Shown here piece by piece: positions 29,003 to 32,066 of a stretch of 32,066 bases of DNA (position 1 is its first letter; every line of letters starts with the position of its first letter). The DNA lies in NCBI GenBank assembly GCA_030692375.1, contig JAUYCD010000018.1, positions 1 through 32,066 of the forward strand, written 5' to 3'. Below the pieces are notes generated by a model. That model was not told the origin of the DNA and did not search any database. It was given only the letters and a program-made list of their open reading frames with translations. Position numbers and translations under genes: made by a program. Source of the DNA: Candidatus Latescibacter sp. Its GTDB lineage: Bacteria > Latescibacterota > Latescibacteria > Latescibacterales > Latescibacteraceae.

Positions 29003-30262
29003 ATGACTTCCAGAGAACGAATCATTGCCGCCATCAATCACCATGAACCGGACCGTACGCCGGTTGATTTCGGAGGAACCGTTGTGTCCGGCCTGACCGC
29101 AGGTGTCATACCGCGCCTGCGAATGGCGCTCGGGATGGATAAAACGGAACAACCTGTGAAGGTATTCGAGCCTATCCAGATGCTCGGAGAGGTGTCGGAT
29201 GACCTCCGTGAGCGTCTGCACGGCGACTGTATCGGAATTTTCGGCACCTCGACTCGCTTCGGTTTCAAGAATGCCGACTGGAAAGAATGGAAGATGTTCG
29301 ACGGCACCCCTGTGCTCGTTCCGGGAAAATTCAACACTGAGCCGGATGAAAACGGCGATATTGTCCAGTATCCGCGCGGGGACAAAACCCTCGCTCCCAG
29401 CTCAAAGATGCCTAAAGGCGGTCTCTATTTCGATGCTATTGTCCGCCAGAAGCCGATCAATGAGGACAAACTCGATCCTGCGGACAATGTGGAGGAATTC
29501 GGCCCTATTCCCGATTCAGAGTTGGAGCATTTCAGGAAAAGCGCCGAATATCTCCATGCCAACACCGACTGCGCGGTCATCCTGGCCATGCCCGGCGCCG
29601 CGCTGGGCAATGTGGCCGCCATTCCCGCTCCCTGGCTAGAATCTCCAAACGGAATCCGCGACACCGAGGAGTGGTACATCTCCCATGCGCTCCGCAGGGA
29701 TTATGTGTATGAAGTCTACGACCGTCAGACCGACATTACCATGGGCAATCTCCGAAGGGTGTACGAGGCGGTCGGCGATAACATCGAGATTCTCTACCTG
29801 AGCGGCTCCGATTACGGCACCCAGCGCGGCCCTCTCTTCTCGCCGGACATGTTCCGCGACCTCTACAAGCCCTTCTTCGCGCGGATGTGCGGCTGGATTC
29901 ACGCCAACACCAACTGGAAGGTAATGATCCACTCCTGCGGGGGAAACCGTCCCATCATGGAGGACATTATCGAGGCCGGCATCGATATTTTCAATCCGGT
30001 ACAGTGCTCAGCTGAAGGTATGGAACCGAACGGTCTCAAGAGGGATTTCGGCGATCGTATCACGTTCTGGGGCGGCGGTGTAGACACACAGAGAACCCTG
30101 CCTTTCGGGACACCGGACGAGGTTTATAAGGAAGTCCGTGAGCGTATCCGGATTTTCAATAAAGGCGGTGGTTTTGTATTCAACACAATCCATAATATCC
30201 AGGCCAACACTCCGACAGAAAACATTCTCGCCATGCTGAAGGCTATCGAGGATTCTTTTTGA
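29003..30262 (+). CDS. Uroporphyrinogen decarboxylase-like (URO-D family) protein
   Basis: 419 residues, cytosolic. Starts MTSRERIIAAINHHEPDRTPVDFG, the usual N-terminus of non-haem URO-D relatives in Latescibacteria-like bacteria. Later landmarks are YLSGSDYGTQRGPLFSPDMFRDLYKPFFARM, KVMIHSCGGNRPIMEDIIEAGIDIFNPVQ, and GGGVDTQRTLPFGTPDEVYKEV with GGGFVFNTIHNIQANTP near the end. HSCG marks the corrinoid/methyltransferase branch rather than haem-synthesis HemE; many such proteins are predicted methyltransferases of methoxylated or sugar-linked substrates. The start follows TAGGAG. A second family member is encoded 1.5 kb downstream. Confidence 0.88.
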   Translation: MTSRERIIAAINHHEPDRTPVDFGGTVVSGLTAGVIPRLRMALGMDKTEQPVKVFEPIQMLGEVSDDLRERLHGDCIGIFGTSTRFGFKNADWKEWKMFDGTPVLVPGKFNTEPDENGDIVQYPRGDKTLAPSSKMPKGGLYFDAIVRQKPINEDKLDPADNVEEFGPIPDSELEHFRKSAEYLHANTDCAVILAMPGAALGNVAAIPAPWLESPNGIRDTEEWYISHALRRDYVYEVYDRQTDITMGNLRRVYEAVGDNIEILYLSGSDYGTQRGPLFSPDMFRDLYKPFFARMCGWIHANTNWKVMIHSCGGNRPIMEDIIEAGIDIFNPVQCSAEGMEPNGLKRDFGDRITFWGGGVDTQRTLPFGTPDEVYKEVRERIRIFNKGGGFVFNTIHNIQANTPTENILAMLKAIEDSF

Positions 30263-30277
30263 AAAAAGGGTCTTCCG

Positions 30278-31522
30278 ATGAGAAGAATAATACCGGTTCT
30301 GTTCATACTGCTGTTCGCAGGCTTGGCCCTGTCTGTACCAAATATTTTTAAAAAAGTCGGGTTATACACCGATGCAAATCGTGCAGTACCTGAATCGTTT
30401 ACACCCCCGCCGTACACCAGTCGCAGCAGCAGTATGGTAACGGAAGCCGCGAGTCAGGACACAACCGAAATAATCCGTTTTCAAAAGTGGCTCGACGCCA
30501 AGGGAAGCACGCCATCCGACTATTTGGTGAAAGTAGCCGGAAGCCACCAAATTACGATTCTTGGCGAAAGACATGAAATTCGGGAAAACCTGGAATTCTT
30601 GAACCAGATTATCCCACGGCTCTATTATCAGTCCCATGTAACCTGCATCGCCATGGAATCGTGTGTGGCCGAAGATAATGAACGCTTGAGAAAGCTCGTG
30701 ACCGCTCCCGTTTTCGACCGGCGGCTGGCTCTGGATATTGCACGCTCGCAGGGCTGGAAGACATGGGGTTGGAAAGGATATTGGGATGTGTTGGAGACGG
30801 TATGGAGAGTCAATCAGGAGATTCCGGACAAACAGCAGAAAATAATAGTTGTCGGTATCGATTTTATCTGGGACGGCCCCTCTTTTGCACTTCTGGGACT
30901 GGGGGATGAAGGTTTGAATGTACCCTTCTGGCAGAAGTTTAAGGGAATCAGCGCGATTGATGATATCATTTTGCTATCCAAACGCGATGAAATCATGGCG
31001 CGCAATATCGAGAAAAATATACTGCAAAAAGGAGCGCGCGCGGTAGTGCTTGTAGGGGCAAATCACTCGTTTATCAACTACCGCCAGGCAGTAGTGAGAA
31101 ACGGAAAAGTTCTGAAGGAATGGAGCCGGATGGGATTCCTGCTCCATCAGAGGCATGGGAATGATATTTATCAAATCCTGCTCCATGATTCTTCAGACGG
31201 CCTAGTTTCCCGGTTTATCGAAAATGCGTGCAGAGAACGCAATGAACCGGTCGGATTCGATGTACTCAGTTCTCCGGTTGAGTTCCTGCGCGACAGCAAA
31301 GTTTCTCGATATAGAAACCGTCCCGCGGTTTGTTTTTCCGATATTGCCGCCGGGTATATCTTCCTGAAGCCCTCCATGGAACTACACCGGTGTCAGTGGA
31401 TTGACAATTATATATCAAAAAAGATGTTTGCCGCCTACCGGCACTATTATGAAGGGATATGTAAACAAAGATTGCAGAATGCCGAAGAGGCAAACCGAGT
31501 CTTTGCGAAGTCAAAACAATAA
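30278..31522 (+). CDS. Exported Tiki/ChaN-like (erythromycin-esterase-like) protein
   Basis: 414 residues, signal peptide or anchor at residues 3-20. Residues about 85-285 fit the ChaN/Tiki/EreA superfamily: ITILGERHEIRENLEFLNQIIPRLY gives the conserved GExH...E, CIAMESC the strand with Glu, then RDEIMARNIEKNILQ and AVVLVGANHSFINYR, the RxxxMxxN and GxxH motifs. Members bind haem, metals or act as metalloproteases or esterases; the substrate cannot be told here. The C-terminal about 130 residues are not recognised. It is 15 bp after the URO-D-like gene and so probably in the same transcript. Confidence 0.72.
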   Translation: MRRIIPVLFILLFAGLALSVPNIFKKVGLYTDANRAVPESFTPPPYTSRSSSMVTEAASQDTTEIIRFQKWLDAKGSTPSDYLVKVAGSHQITILGERHEIRENLEFLNQIIPRLYYQSHVTCIAMESCVAEDNERLRKLVTAPVFDRRLALDIARSQGWKTWGWKGYWDVLETVWRVNQEIPDKQQKIIVVGIDFIWDGPSFALLGLGDEGLNVPFWQKFKGISAIDDIILLSKRDEIMARNIEKNILQKGARAVVLVGANHSFINYRQAVVRNGKVLKEWSRMGFLLHQRHGNDIYQILLHDSSDGLVSRFIENACRERNEPVGFDVLSSPVEFLRDSKVSRYRNRPAVCFSDIAAGYIFLKPSMELHRCQWIDNYISKKMFAAYRHYYEGICKQRLQNAEEANRVFAKSKQ

Positions 31523-31734
31523 TATCACTTTTCTCTATGGAGGTGTTCCATACTCGGGACACTCATCAAAAAAAATGGCAAAAAATGTGGCCGGAATTGA
31601 CGCTTGCGAAACCCTGATTGGTCTGCATTGTCTTTATCATCGTAATATAGCTAATATCAGAGGCTTTCTGGAGTTTTTCGTTTTTCTCCTGACTCCTGTC
31701 TTCTGACTCCTGTATTCCCTTTTTTGAGGTTTCA
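31523..31734. other. Gene-free spacer
   Basis: 212 bp without recognisable coding potential. The stretch 31688-31720 contains a repeated CTGACTCCTGT motif. No terminator hairpin with T-run was identified. Confidence 0.4.
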
Positions 31735-32066
31735 ATGACTTCCAAAGAGCGTGTTAACGCCGTCCTCAGGGGCGAGATACCGGACAAGGTTCCCTGGGGA
31801 GAATGGGCGGTCGATTTCGACACGGTTGGCCGGGTGCTTGGGCATGAGACCTATTACCGTGCCAAGGCAAAATCACAGTTCGCGTTCTGGGAAGGCCGCC
31901 GCGACGAGGTAGTGCAGAGCTGGAAAGAGGATGCCATCGCATTCTTCCGAAAGATGGACTGTTTCGATATTATCAATGTTGCAGCGATGGCTTCAAGTGT
32001 GGCTCCGCCGCGCGGTTTTGAGTTCGAGAAACCGAAAAAGATCGGGGAGAACACATGGGAATTTCG
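31735..32066 (+). CDS. URO-D family protein, 5' part (cut by window end)
   Basis: 110 complete codons of an unfinished frame. It begins MTSKERVNAVLRGEIPDKVPWGEWAVDFDTVGRVLG, the same type of opening as the first URO-D-like protein (TSxERxxAxxxxxxPDxxP), followed by QSWKEDAIAFFRKMDCFDI. GAGG lies 6 bases before the ATG. The catalytic part lies beyond the window. Its sequence beyond the opening differs greatly from the upstream copy, so it is a distant paralogue rather than a recent duplicate. Confidence 0.8.
   Translation, partial: MTSKERVNAVLRGEIPDKVPWGEWAVDFDTVGRVLGHETYYRAKAKSQFAFWEGRRDEVVQSWKEDAIAFFRKMDCFDIINVAAMASSVAPPRGFEFEKPKKIGENTWEF

Noticed and set aside
31401-31706. A 101-codon plus-strand frame after the Tiki-like gene
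   Set aside because: Its first third overlaps the end of the Tiki-like gene in another frame, it has no ribosome site and its translation shows no protein-like pattern.

Overview
The window reads as a chromosomal piece of an uncultured bacterium of the FCB superphylum (Latescibacterota, KSB1, Zixibacteria or similar; the exact phylum cannot be fixed from the sequence). The evidence is two secreted proteins ending in type A (Por/T9SS-like) sorting domains, several secreted DUF families typical of that group (DUF4861, DUF2911, the long PIG-L deacetylase), and uroporphyrinogen-decarboxylase-like proteins unlikely to serve haem synthesis. No rRNA, tRNA or CRISPR array was seen. Most proteins carry signal peptides, lipoboxes or Tat signals, so the region is largely about the cell envelope.

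Layout. 1-3.7 kb: a DUF4861 secreted protein, a convergent secreted GlcG/HbpS-like protein, a small zinc-ribbon membrane protein, a composite of two gene remnants (an ATPase with its centre deleted, joined to a headless secreted repeat protein), and a DUF6398 protein. 3.85-5.9 kb: an apparently intact IS1182-like element with terminal inverted repeats and a 9-bp target duplication, inserted in a member of a short dispersed repeat family. 5.9-9.2 kb (minus strand): DUF2911, a long PIG-L deacetylase and a coupled 48-residue membrane protein. 9.4-10.1 kb: a small inverted-repeat element and an adenosine-specific kinase-like protein. 10.3-17.5 kb (plus strand): two Tat-exported DUF362 proteins around a lipoprotein, then a 1,396-residue beta-propeller plus barrel-like surface protein. 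17.6-18.05 kb: a 258-bp MITE with inverted ends and a 10-bp target duplication. 18.1-20.6 kb: a spermidine-synthase-like enzyme, its membrane half encoded separately, and an exported methyltransferase. 20.6-22.5 kb: a secreted sorting-domain protein with a good terminator. 23.0-25.8 kb: three tandem exported bicupins. 25.9-27.25 kb: a DNA-methyltransferase stub, a candidate integron gene cassette whose nuclease-like gene has an in-frame stop, and an orphan C-terminal gene fragment. 27.5-32.07 kb: an NlpC/P60-like protein lacking its expected catalytic cysteine, a URO-D-like protein, a Tiki/ChaN-like exported protein and the start of a second URO-D-like gene cut by the window end.

The most interesting findings are the probable lone integron cassette (26136-26992, attC-like site 26920-26998), the propeller/barrel surface protein, the split aminopropyltransferase-like locus, the cysteine-less NlpC/P60 protein, and the dense set of small palindromic and mobile repeats, including two identical 52-bp triple palindromes 11.5 kb apart. 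I did not find a convincing complete new defence or metabolic system; functions beyond family level are inference.
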